5,301 bases of DNA from JACMMS01 sp043772865 (GCA_043772865.1 JAYVFU010000049.1:1-5301), one strand, 5' to 3'; shown: positions 1 to 5,301, counted from the first letter of the stretch. The notes: generated by a model from the sequence alone, not told the origin. Made by a program: numbers and translations.

Positions 1-1
1 C

Positions 2-157
2 GTGTTTATAGGCGATATTGGACTTATGCCGCACGAATTTCAACAACATGCCAAAGCCGACAAAGCCCGCGCTGTGGCGGATTATATTGCTGGCATGACA
101 GATAGATTTGCCATACGCGAACACCGCAGACTATTTGCGGTGGAAGAGTGTTTTTAA
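2..157 (+). CDS. dGTPase-like HD-domain hydrolase, C-terminal fragment
   Basis: This is the 3' end of a gene that enters from the left edge; 51 codons are visible before the TAA at 155-157. The translation carries the stretch VADYIAGMTDRFAIREHRRL close to its end. That matches the C-terminal signature of the deoxyguanosinetriphosphate triphosphohydrolase-like family (an HD-superfamily metal-dependent hydrolase), where a 'DYIAGMTDR-A--EHRRLF' segment is highly conserved. Family members cleave dNTPs to the deoxynucleoside and triphosphate in the cytoplasm and help control dNTP pools. The catalytic HD motif lies upstream, outside the window, so activity cannot be judged here. The protein ends with a short tail (AVEECF) after the conserved block, normal for the family. 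It converges on the sulfotransferase gene with one base between the two stop codons. I infer the family from the motif alone and see no sign of damage. Confidence 0.85.
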   Translation: MFIGDIGLMPHEFQQHAKADKARAVADYIAGMTDRFAIREHRRLFAVEECF

Positions 158-158
158 C

Positions 159-2210
159 TTAATCTTTAAGTGCTTCAATCAAAGGTCCTAAATATTCTTC
201 GTAATTTTTCCAACGTTGTACTGATGTTTTGTAGATTGGCTGCCTAACTTGCCAATGCGATGCTGTTTTAACCGAGCGTTCTAGTTTGTGTGGTGCTAAA
301 CAAGCATCATCCCATTCTAAGTCAATGTGATTGATAAGTTTACGTGACCAAAATTCAGGGTCGGCTGTAGTGTCTTCATAATTAACATCTAAAATTCGCC
401 CAGGTAAAACAGCGTGCCAATGACGCATTATTCGTTGGTATTGCTTGTAGTGAAAGCCCAAGTTAGTTAAATCAGAAGCATAACCATGACCTTTATTAAA
501 GTTTTGAAAATAAATTGATAAGCACGTGTCTATTGGGTCACGCATGGTATGAATAATTTTCACATTAGGAAACAACAGCGCAATTAAACCCAAATATAAA
601 AAGTTGTGTGGCATTTTGTCGGTAATGTGTGTTGGCTTTGTGGCTACGCCAGCAATCTTTCTTAGGGTGGCCTCATACATGTCTGCAATATCTTTTGCTT
701 GTTCAAAATTTAGCTCTTTTACGCAGTCGGGGTAGGGCGTATCTGTAACCAGCCTTAACGGCATCGCAGTTGGCGTTCTGCTCCAAAAAACCACCTCGCC
801 TGCGCCAATTACATGGGAATGACTAGAAATAATTTGCTCAGTTAAAGTGGTGCCAGATCTTGGCATGCCAACAATTAATACAGGCAATTTGCTCTCAACA
901 GCCAAATGCTGCAATTTATTAAAAATGTCGGCATTAAACACTTCTATCAACTTAGAAAATTTTGCTTCATCGTCCTCTTTATTATAATCTAAGCCTCTAT
1001 CTTTTATGGCATTACCCAATTGATAGTTCTTAAAAGCATCCACATAATTGTTTTGATCATCAAAAATTTTTCCTAAAGCAAAGTGTATCATTTGCAAAGT
1101 TTCTTCATTTAAATCATTGCGCATGCAAGCTTTAAGTAAATGTTCTGCAAGGCCATCACCAAGTTTGGATTTTTTCAAGCGCGCTTTAAGTAGATAGCCA
1201 TTAGGCAGTTGGCTGTCTAAAGCAATAATTTTATCGCAGACATCAAAACCTTTATTTGCATCGCCTAGCTCAAGATATACTCTGCTTTTACCTTGTAAAG
1301 CGCTTAAACGCTTGGGCTCTATTTGTAGTACGGCATCAAACTTTTCTAAAGCGGCATCAGTATTGCTCATGCCTAAATAAACCTGCCCTAAATGATCAGT
1401 GACATCAATATTTTTTGGCTCTAGCTGTTCGGCGTGTTTTACACACTCTAAAGCTTCGTCGTGACGATGGTTTTTAAGTAAGTATTTTCCGTATAAACTA
1501 AATGCATCTAAATAGTTTGGGTCTATGTCACAAGCTTTATGGTATTCATAGCCAGCCTCCACATCTAAAGAGGCTTTTTCTAGGACACTGGCAAAGCTCA
1601 CCCTAAAGTCTGCATTTTGAGGGGCTAGCCTACAAGCGTTCTCTAAGTAATGCAAAGCACGGTTGTAATCTTCAATATCTACATAAATCATGCCTAATAC
1701 ATGAAAAGCTCTTGCATTAACTTTGTCTAAATTAAGCGCGTGGTGTAAGCAGGCTATCGCAGCATCATAATTTTTAGTCATACGGTAAGCAATGCCGCAA
1801 TGCATGTGTGCCTCTACCAATTTCGGGTCAATTTTCAGCGCAACCTCGTAATGTTTGATGGCCTCATCATAAAGCTGTTGCTCATAAAGACTATTTGCTA
1901 GGTTGTGGTGTGTCTGTGCATGGTTTGGCTTAGCTTTTAACATTACTTTTAGTTTTGCTGTGGCCTTTGCATGCTGCTTGCTAGCGGCATATACAAAGGC
2001 CAGCGATGCATGAGCTTCAATAATGTCAGGCTTGATTTTTAATACATCCAAAAAGTGTTTTTCTGCCTGATTAAAAAGGCCAAGCTGCATTGCCCGTTGC
2101 CCTTGTAGGAAAGCCTCTGAGATTTTTTTTTGTAGCTTTAGGGAGAATTGTTTCATGTTGAAAAATTCTAATAATAATAATAACCAGATTTTACATGAAG
2201 ATTTACTCAC
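159..2210 (-). CDS. TPR-repeat sulfotransferase family protein
   Basis: The protein is 683 residues from a GTG at 2210, or 665 from the ATG at 2156-2154, which I prefer. The extra 18 residues are mostly a Leu run encoded by a TTA repeat, and neither start has a clear Shine-Dalgarno. In the 683-residue numbering, residues about 35-330 are tandem tetratricopeptide repeats (a protein-interaction solenoid), with typical helix pairs such as 'A--HHNLANSLYEQQLYDEAI' and 'ALKIDPK'. Residues about 440-680 are a PAPS-type sulfotransferase domain: GMPRSGTTLTEQI at 448-460 is the 5'-phosphosulfate-binding loop, TMRDPIDTCLS at 555-565 is the 3'-phosphate-binding motif, and ASHWQVRQPIY near 650 is typical of the C-terminus. 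Both cofactor motifs are complete, so an active enzyme is plausible. The acceptor substrate cannot be read from sequence; no signal peptide is seen. The gene stands alone, divergent from the porin. Such TPR-sulfotransferase fusions are common in Proteobacteria. Confidence 0.93.
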   Translation of the reverse strand: MSKSSCKIWLLLLLEFFNMKQFSLKLQKKISEAFLQGQRAMQLGLFNQAEKHFLDVLKIKPDIIEAHASLAFVYAASKQHAKATAKLKVMLKAKPNHAQTHHNLANSLYEQQLYDEAIKHYEVALKIDPKLVEAHMHCGIAYRMTKNYDAAIACLHHALNLDKVNARAFHVLGMIYVDIEDYNRALHYLENACRLAPQNADFRVSFASVLEKASLDVEAGYEYHKACDIDPNYLDAFSLYGKYLLKNHRHDEALECVKHAEQLEPKNIDVTDHLGQVYLGMSNTDAALEKFDAVLQIEPKRLSALQGKSRVYLELGDANKGFDVCDKIIALDSQLPNGYLLKARLKKSKLGDGLAEHLLKACMRNDLNEETLQMIHFALGKIFDDQNNYVDAFKNYQLGNAIKDRGLDYNKEDDEAKFSKLIEVFNADIFNKLQHLAVESKLPVLIVGMPRSGTTLTEQIISSHSHVIGAGEVVFWSRTPTAMPLRLVTDTPYPDCVKELNFEQAKDIADMYEATLRKIAGVATKPTHITDKMPHNFLYLGLIALLFPNVKIIHTMRDPIDTCLSIYFQNFNKGHGYASDLTNLGFHYKQYQRIMRHWHAVLPGRILDVNYEDTTADPEFWSRKLINHIDLEWDDACLAPHKLERSVKTASHWQVRQPIYKTSVQRWKNYEEYLGPLIEALKD
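2169..2183. repeat. (TAA)5 trinucleotide repeat at the 5' end of the sulfotransferase gene
   Basis: Five perfect TAA units (TTA on the coding strand) lie 13 bases upstream of the preferred ATG at 2156 and inside the possible GTG-initiated extension, where they encode consecutive leucines. Because the unit is three bases, slippage would change the leader length or leucine number but not the reading frame. Confidence 0.6.
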
Positions 2211-2248
2211 TTGTTACGTTTTAACTTGCATTACAATCTAGCAATCTC

Positions 2249-2270
2249 AATGTTGCGCTATTACAACATT
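2249..2270. repeat. 7-base inverted repeat upstream of the sulfotransferase gene
   Basis: AATGTTG (2249-2255) and CAACATT (2264-2270) are perfect reverse complements separated by 8 bases. The site lies about 40 bases upstream of the GTG at 2210 and about 95 upstream of the ATG at 2156, a place where an operator for the minus-strand gene could sit. It is not followed by a T run in either direction, so it is not a terminator. Its role as a binding site is inference. Confidence 0.35.
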
Positions 2271-2364
2271 TGCATATATATGTGCCATAAAGCCACAAAA
2301 CACTTGCTCTTAAAAGCCATCTTTTGGCATACTAACTGTATCTACTTAGTGAATAATTGTAAAT

Positions 2365-2394
2365 TTGCTGTATAAACAAATTTATAAATAAAAT
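2365..2394 (+). promoter_or_regulatory. Candidate sigma-70 promoter for the porin gene
   Basis: TTGCTG (2365-2370) and TAAAAT (2389-2394) are separated by 18 bases; the -10 box matches five of six consensus positions and the -35 box three of six. A start near 2401 would give a leader of about 160 nt before the porin start, containing the TAGCAA repeats and the 12-base palindrome. The region is very AT-rich, so alternative -10-like hexamers exist (for example TATAAA at 2383), and this choice is uncertain. Confidence 0.35.
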
Positions 2395-2483
2395 CTGAGA
2401 GAGCTCGCGAACTTTTTCGTTTTTGTAGCTGGTTTATAGCAAAGATGTTTATAGCAATAATAAGGTTTCAAGAATGAGGGTAA

Positions 2484-2495
2484 TTTAGTACTAAA
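2484..2495. promoter_or_regulatory. 12-base perfect palindrome upstream of porin (possible operator)
   Basis: TTTAGTACTAAA is its own reverse complement and ends 68 bases before the preferred porin start. It does not extend further on either side. A dimeric regulator site is possible; nothing in the window names a regulator, so function is inference. Confidence 0.3.
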
Positions 2496-2553
2496 CTTTA
2501 AATAGCAAAACTAGCAATACTTTTTTAGACACAAAACTTTAGTAATAAAACAT

Positions 2554-2557
2554 GGAG
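2554..2557 (+). promoter_or_regulatory. Shine-Dalgarno of the porin, deciding the start codon
   Basis: GGAG at 2554-2557 lies 6 bases before the ATG at 2564. It falls within the codons that would follow the upstream in-frame ATG at 2552, which itself has no comparable ribosome-binding site. This favours the ATG at 2564, which also gives a cleaner signal peptide. Confidence 0.8.
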
Positions 2558-2563
2558 ATTTAT

Positions 2564-3895
2564 ATGAATAATACAATTAAATTAGCAGTTGCAGCAGCTT
2601 TATTAGCTGGTGCCTCAAGCGCTAACGCTGGCATCATGATTCCAGCAGGCGATTGGACATTAGACATCGGTGGTATTGTAAATACATACTATACACATAC
2701 AAACCACAGTGGTGATAATCATGGTGCTGGTTACGGCGGTGCTTTGTACACAAGCGCAAATGGCCTTCAAGGTGGCGGCGGTGATGAGTCAGTAAGTAAC
2801 ATTACTACAGGCTTGCTACCAAATTACCTAAGCGTTTCTGGTAAAACTCGTCAAAACGATATAGATGTTGGTTTTACTATCAGCATTAACCCAGGCTCAT
2901 CAACTTCAACAGCTGGTAAACAAGGTTCGCATCAAGAAAATCGTCAAGCATTTGTAACATTTGGCGACAAATCTTGGGGTTCTATCAAACTTGGTAAAGA
3001 CTTAGGCATTTTCGCTTCTGACGCTATCTTGAATGACATGACATTGTTAGGCGTGGGTTCTGGTGCTGGTGGTTTAGCTGGTAACACAACAACAACAGGC
3101 CGTATTGGTACTGGTTTTATGTATGCTGATTGGAAAGCACAAGTAGCTTACTCATCACCAAATTGGAACGGTTTTAGCTTTACAGCAGGCGTAAGTCAAG
3201 CTTGGGATGCTATTGCAGTTGGTTCAGTTGGCGGTTCTGCAACTTCTAATCAACGTGGTGGTTCATCACCTGCGTTTGAAGGTAAAGCAAGCTACGAGTG
3301 GGCTGGTGATGTAGGTGGTAAAGTGTGGGTTTCTGGTATGACACAAAAAGTTAAAGGCTTAGGCGCCACCGCTGGTAGCCCACGTAAACAAGGTTTTGCG
3401 TTTACAGGCCCATCACCTTCTTCAATTACACCAACATCAACTCCTGCAGTAGCTGCAAGTAATGGCAAAAATGACCGTGCAACTGCATTTGATATTGGCG
3501 CTACAGTTAACTTGGCTGGTTTTGGCTTAACAGGTTACTACTACACTGGTGACGGTATCGGCCAAACTGTGCAACTAAACCACGGTTTTGATGCTAATGG
3601 CAGATCACGTGATTCAGACGGCTGGTACGTACAAGGTACATACACCATTCCAGGTGCTGGTACAAAATTGGGCGTAAGCTACGGTAAATCTACTTTAGAT
3701 GGTAACAGTGGCGAAACACTTGATGAATTAGAAGACTCAATGTGGACAGTGGGTGCTTACCACCCACTGACCAAACATTTGAACTTAGTAGCTGAGTATT
3801 CAGATGTTCGTTCAGATTTCCAGCGTAAAGGTGCTTTGAGTGATTTAGAAGGTAAAGCAAAAACTGTCTCTTTAGGCGCAATCTTATTCTTCTAG
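2564..3895 (+). CDS. Outer-membrane porin (Gram-negative porin family)
   Basis: From the ATG at 2564 the precursor is 443 residues. Residues 1-22 form a classical Sec signal peptide: a Lys at position 6, an Ala/Leu-rich core and the cleavage motif ANA before Gly23. The mature protein is Gly-, Ser- and Thr-rich with alternating polar/hydrophobic segments and aromatic residues, as in a transmembrane beta barrel, and ends in LGAILFF, the terminal Phe recognised by the Bam assembly machinery. The start of the mature chain (PAGDWTLDIGG) and internal segments such as 'QAFVTFGDKSWGSIKLGKD' are typical of proteobacterial general porins (Porin_4-like), where the latter resembles a barrel segment near the constriction loop. 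Expected role: passive diffusion of small solutes across the outer membrane; the specific solute cannot be deduced. Arg is mostly CGT and the gene has a strong Shine-Dalgarno and terminator, consistent with high expression. It is monocistronic. Confidence is high for porin, low for subfamily. Confidence 0.9.
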   Translation: MNNTIKLAVAAALLAGASSANAGIMIPAGDWTLDIGGIVNTYYTHTNHSGDNHGAGYGGALYTSANGLQGGGGDESVSNITTGLLPNYLSVSGKTRQNDIDVGFTISINPGSSTSTAGKQGSHQENRQAFVTFGDKSWGSIKLGKDLGIFASDAILNDMTLLGVGSGAGGLAGNTTTTGRIGTGFMYADWKAQVAYSSPNWNGFSFTAGVSQAWDAIAVGSVGGSATSNQRGGSSPAFEGKASYEWAGDVGGKVWVSGMTQKVKGLGATAGSPRKQGFAFTGPSPSSITPTSTPAVAASNGKNDRATAFDIGATVNLAGFGLTGYYYTGDGIGQTVQLNHGFDANGRSRDSDGWYVQGTYTIPGAGTKLGVSYGKSTLDGNSGETLDELEDSMWTVGAYHPLTKHLNLVAEYSDVRSDFQRKGALSDLEGKAKTVSLGAILFF

Positions 3896-3903
3896 AATTA
3901 CCG

Positions 3904-3917
3904 CAGGGTTAACCCTG
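3904..3917. repeat. 14-base perfect palindrome between porin stop and terminator
   Basis: CAGGGTTAACCCTG begins 8 bases after the porin stop codon. As RNA it can form a 5-base stem with a four-base loop, which might protect the 3' end of the porin transcript; as DNA it could be a protein site. No T run follows immediately, so it is not the terminator itself. Confidence 0.5.
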
Positions 3918-3943
3918 TATTAGTTTAAGAAAGATAAATTAAA

Positions 3944-3970
3944 AACGGCAACTTCGGTTGCCGTTTTTTT
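3944..3970 (+). terminator. Rho-independent terminator of the porin gene
   Basis: AACGGCAAC (3944-3952) pairs perfectly with GTTGCCGTT (3957-3965) around the loop TTCG (3953-3956), giving the very stable C(UUCG)G tetraloop. The run of seven T at 3964-3970 follows. The A run at 3941-3945 opposite the T run makes it partly bidirectional in appearance, but no minus-strand gene ends here. It isolates the porin unit from the brnTA operon. Confidence 0.95.
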
Positions 3971-3972
3971 AT

Positions 3973-4097
3973 TGTCATTGCGAGCCTAAGGTTATAACTT
4001 AGACGCGGCAATCCAAGGATGTAAGTTAACAAGAAAAACTGTATCAACTTAGTAATACTGCATGGATTGCTTCGTCACTTCGTTTCTCGCAATGACA
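3973..4097. repeat. Imperfect 125-base palindrome (MITE/REP-like element)
   Basis: The outer arms TGTCATTGCGAG (3973-3984) and CTCGCAATGACA (4086-4097) are exact reverse complements. Inside them GCAATCCA (4008-4015) pairs with TGGATTGC (4063-4070), and further in TAAGTT (4022-4027) pairs with AACTTA (4046-4051). Each arm (3973-4015 and 4063-4097) is also a small hairpin of its own, since ATTGC and GCAAT occur at its two ends. The left arm has a different core, containing CTAAG/CTTAG (3986-3990 and 3998-4002), where the right arm has CGTCACTTCG. Short elements with TCATTGCGAG...GCAATCC ends are scattered in many bacterial genomes as non-coding dispersed repeats; this assignment is from memory. 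No coding potential is seen. The element starts two bases after the terminator T run. Confidence 0.75.
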
Positions 4098-4103
4098 GCC
4101 GTG

Positions 4104-4137
4104 TGGATTGCTTCGTCACTCTGCTTCTCGCAATGAC
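4104..4137. repeat. Second tandem copy of the palindromic repeat unit
   Basis: This 34-base unit matches 4063-4096 at 31 of 34 positions; the three differences are in the centre (TTCGT versus TCTGC). The two copies are in the same orientation with a period of 41 bases, and both are inverted relative to the left arm at 3973-4015. A further TTGTCATT at 4145-4152 resembles the end of the unit but lacks the rest. Confidence 0.8.
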
Positions 4138-4166
4138 GGTTATGTTGTCATTACACGTTAAATATC

Positions 4167-4195
4167 TTGCTTTTCCAAATAAACGTAACTACAAT
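4167..4195 (+). promoter_or_regulatory. Predicted promoter of the brnTA operon
   Basis: TTGCTT (4167-4172) and TACAAT (4190-4195) are separated by an ideal 17 bases; the -10 box matches five of six consensus positions. Transcription would start at about 4202-4203, on or next to the GTG start of brnT, so the transcript may be leaderless. That fits the lack of a Shine-Dalgarno before the GTG. BrnA antitoxins are known to repress their own promoter; I see no strong inverted repeat over these boxes to mark the operator. Confidence 0.5.
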
Positions 4196-4202
4196 AATTA
4201 GT

Positions 4203-4474
4203 GTGAAAATTACTTTTGATTCTAAGAAAAATACGGACAATGCACTCAAGCATCATGTATCGTTAGCAGACGCGGCTTTTTAGATTGGAATAATGCATTA
4301 ATCTGGCCAGATCAGCGACATGATTATGGTGAAGATAGGCAAGTCGCTTTAGCGCCTATGAATCAACGCCTTTATTTCGTTGTATTTGTGGACAGAAAAA
4401 CAGTACGACGAATTATTAGCCTACGCAAGGCAAACAAGAGGGAATTTGACCATTATGAACAAGAAATTAATTAG
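4203..4474 (+). pseudogene. brnT: BrnT family toxin (DUF497) with a one-base frameshift
   Basis: Two adjacent frames together spell a complete BrnT-like ribonuclease toxin. From the GTG at 4203 the first frame reads VKITFDSKKN...SLADAAF and stops at TAG 4281-4283 after 26 codons. One base back, from 4280, the second frame continues LDWNNALIWPDQRHDYGEDR...VVFVDRKTVRRIISLRKANKREFDHYEQEIN, 64 codons to TAG 4472-4474. The joined 90 residues match the usual BrnT length and its hallmarks: an N-terminal FD--K---N--KH segment, a DYGE-R core and the C-terminal RIIS-R-A-KRE--YE motif. The break lies in a run of five T (4277-4281) where six would restore the frame. BrnT toxins cleave RNA and are neutralised by BrnA, whose gene overlaps the 3' end here. 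Everything except the shift is well preserved, so loss is recent, or it is a sequence error, or recoding occurs. Confidence 0.88.
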
Positions 4475-4733
4475 ACCTACTGATGCAGAAGATGCGTTAA
4501 TCAATACCGCTGTGGTGAATGATGCTGATGCAATGCCATTTGCTGATAAGGAGTGGGAGCAAGTCAAGCCACAATTACACCGCGGCCCTGGGCGACCATT
4601 AGGCAGCGGCACTAAGGCTCAAGTCACATTGCGCTTAGATTTAGAGGTGATTGAAACACTTAAGGCGACGGGGCCAGGTTGGCAAACACGGGTAAATGAG
4701 GTGCTTCGTAACTGGGCGCATAGTAAACACTAA
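4455..4733 (+). CDS. brnA: BrnA family antitoxin
   Basis: The ATG at 4455 gives 92 residues and overlaps the end of brnT by 20 bases, the usual toxin-first brnTA arrangement. An AGGGA-like site at 4439-4443 lies 11 bases upstream. The same frame is open further 5' to a TTG at 4380, but that part is the shadow of brnT. Residues 1-40 are acidic and probably the flexible toxin-binding region. Residues 43-48 are RGPGRP, 56-62 QVTLRLD and 71-81 ATGPGWQTRVN, followed by LRNW, which together are the signature of the BrnA ribbon-helix-helix-like DNA-binding domain. The protein is expected to bind and inhibit BrnT and to repress the operon. The frame is intact with all signature residues, unlike its toxin partner. 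Translation may normally be coupled to brnT; with the shift, ribosomes starting at 4203 stop about 170 bases before the brnA start, so independent initiation would be needed. Confidence 0.9.
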   Translation: MNKKLIRPTDAEDALINTAVVNDADAMPFADKEWEQVKPQLHRGPGRPLGSGTKAQVTLRLDLEVIETLKATGPGWQTRVNEVLRNWAHSKH

Positions 4734-4801
4734 GTTTGTTTTAACACTTTCGGGCGGCAAACCCCAACTATATTCCCATTAAACTTTAATAATTTATAAA
4801 T

Positions 4802-5301
4802 ATGAACTTATACCCAGTAACAATAATAGAAAACTTTTACGAAAATCCTGATGCGATTAGAAAATTCGCTTTGGCACAGAAATATACATTTTGCCATGAA
4901 GTCGCTAACATTGATTACGTTTACCCTGGTTGCAGAACGAAAGATTTGTCAAATCTAGATAAAGCGTTATTTGACAAAATCTGCACCAAGCTGGTTTCGG
5001 TTTTTCATAATGCAGAAAATGACCACATGCGCTGGTTGATTACTACCAGCTTTCAAAGCGTTTCGGCAGAGTATAATCAAGGCGTAATTCACACAGATCA
5101 CAATACCATATTTGCTGGCGTGCTGTATTTAACACCAGATGCACCGCTTAATTCAGGGACTTCACTTTTCAAAAAAAATAAAACATTTGATGAAAAAAAG
5201 TACCAGCAAGCTTTAGAAGATAATGATGCAAAATTTAAAGCGGGTGAGATTGCAATGAGTACCGATTACCACAGCATGTTTGATGAAATCGTCTGCGTGA
5301 A
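4802..5301 (+). CDS. DUF6445-like / 2OG-Fe(II) oxygenase-like protein, N-terminal part
   Basis: The first 166 codons are visible from the ATG at 4802; the gene runs off the right edge. The upstream sequence is very AT-rich and lacks a clear Shine-Dalgarno, so the start rests on the ATG and on the N-terminus fitting the family (VTIIENFYENPDAIRKFAL). Other family-like blocks are YPGCRT (41-46), the stretch H97-T-D99-H100 followed by AGVLYLTPDAPL (105-116), and SGTSLF (118-123). The His-x-Asp followed by a YLTP and a small-residue/GTS segment resembles the metal-binding half of the cupin-like fold of 2-oxoglutarate/Fe(II) dioxygenases, as in proteins listed as DUF6445 in Proteobacteria and phages. 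A distal metal His would lie beyond or near the edge (H157 is visible in DYHSMFDE and is a candidate). Substrate is unknown. It follows brnA after 68 bases with no evident terminator, so read-through is possible. Confidence 0.65.
   Translation, partial: MNLYPVTIIENFYENPDAIRKFALAQKYTFCHEVANIDYVYPGCRTKDLSNLDKALFDKICTKLVSVFHNAENDHMRWLITTSFQSVSAEYNQGVIHTDHNTIFAGVLYLTPDAPLNSGTSLFKKNKTFDEKKYQQALEDNDAKFKAGEIAMSTDYHSMFDEIVCV

Larger units (their letters stand above)
2211..2563. other. Divergent intergenic region between sulfotransferase and porin genes
   Basis: This 353-base AT-rich stretch holds no convincing gene. It must contain the porin promoter and probably the sulfotransferase promoter. Visible structure: an inverted repeat AATGTTG/CAACATT (2249-2255 and 2264-2270) near the sulfotransferase end; a candidate porin promoter at 2365-2394; a direct repeat GTTTATAGCAA at 2432-2442 and 2447-2457 (period 15); a perfect 12-base palindrome at 2484-2495; and five copies of TAGCAA (2239, 2437, 2452, 2503, 2512). 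I found no convincing -35/-10 pair for the minus-strand gene. Confidence 0.6.

Noticed and set aside
2407..2425. Small hairpin CGAA/TTCG followed by T bases, as an attenuator in the porin leader
   Set aside because: The stem is only four to five base pairs and the T run is short and interrupted, so it is too weak to call.
2552..2563. Upstream ATG of the porin
   Set aside because: It adds four residues ahead of the signal peptide and overlaps the GGAG Shine-Dalgarno that serves the ATG at 2564.
3690..3881. 63-codon open frame on the minus strand inside the porin
   Set aside because: It lies wholly within the well-supported porin gene, has no domain-like content, and looks like a chance antisense frame.
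3973..4137. CRISPR-like array
   Set aside because: Only three units exist, one is inverted, the spacings differ (47 and 6-7 bases), and no cas gene is present; a dispersed palindromic repeat fits better.
4380..4454. N-terminal extension of BrnA from a TTG start
   Set aside because: Those codons overlap the conserved BrnT C-terminus in another frame and do not resemble BrnA; the ATG at 4455 gives the normal family length.
4358..4474. Independent short gene starting at the internal ATG in the second brnT frame
   Set aside because: It would encode only the C-terminal third of BrnT and has no upstream ribosome-binding site; it is better read as part of the frameshifted toxin gene.
4421..4612. 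63-codon open frame on the minus strand across brnT and brnA
   Set aside because: It is antisense to two recognisable genes and has no ribosome-binding site or family resemblance.
4734..4801. Terminator or promoter between brnA and the downstream gene
   Set aside because: No stem with a T run was found, and -35/-10-like hexamers have poor spacing (for example TTAACA and TATATT are 22 bases apart).

Overview
The window looks like an ordinary chromosomal stretch from an AT-rich Gram-negative bacterium. An outer-membrane porin with a signal peptide and a C-terminal phenylalanine, together with a dGTPase-like C-terminus and a TPR-sulfotransferase of proteobacterial type, suggests a betaproteobacterium. 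A low-GC methylotroph of the Methylophilaceae (Methylotenera-like) is my best guess, but this rests on protein appearance only.

Layout from left to right. (1) 2-157, plus strand: the last 51 codons of a dGTPase-like HD hydrolase. (2) 159-2210, minus strand: a large TPR-repeat plus sulfotransferase protein, tail to tail with gene 1 and separated from it by one base. (3) 2211-2563: a 353-base divergent intergenic region with a candidate promoter, inverted repeats and a recurring TAGCAA hexamer. (4) 2564-3895, plus strand: a secreted beta-barrel porin with a strong Shine-Dalgarno, followed by a textbook terminator with a UUCG loop at 3944-3970. (5) 3973-4137: a cluster of three copies of a short palindromic element, one inverted and two in tandem, directly after the terminator. 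(6) 4203-4733: a BrnT/BrnA type II toxin-antitoxin operon in which the toxin reading frame is broken by a one-base shift in a run of five T while the antitoxin is intact. (7) 4802 to the right edge: the first 166 codons of a protein resembling the DUF6445 / 2OG-Fe(II)-oxygenase-like family.

The genes do not form one pathway. The functional units are the porin transcription unit, the brnTA operon and unrelated single genes. The most notable item is the frameshifted brnT, which could be a decayed toxin beside a surviving antitoxin, a sequence error, or a recoding site. I found no clearly new system; the repeat cluster and the porin upstream region are the other places worth a second look. No tRNA, rRNA, CRISPR array or insertion sequence was seen.
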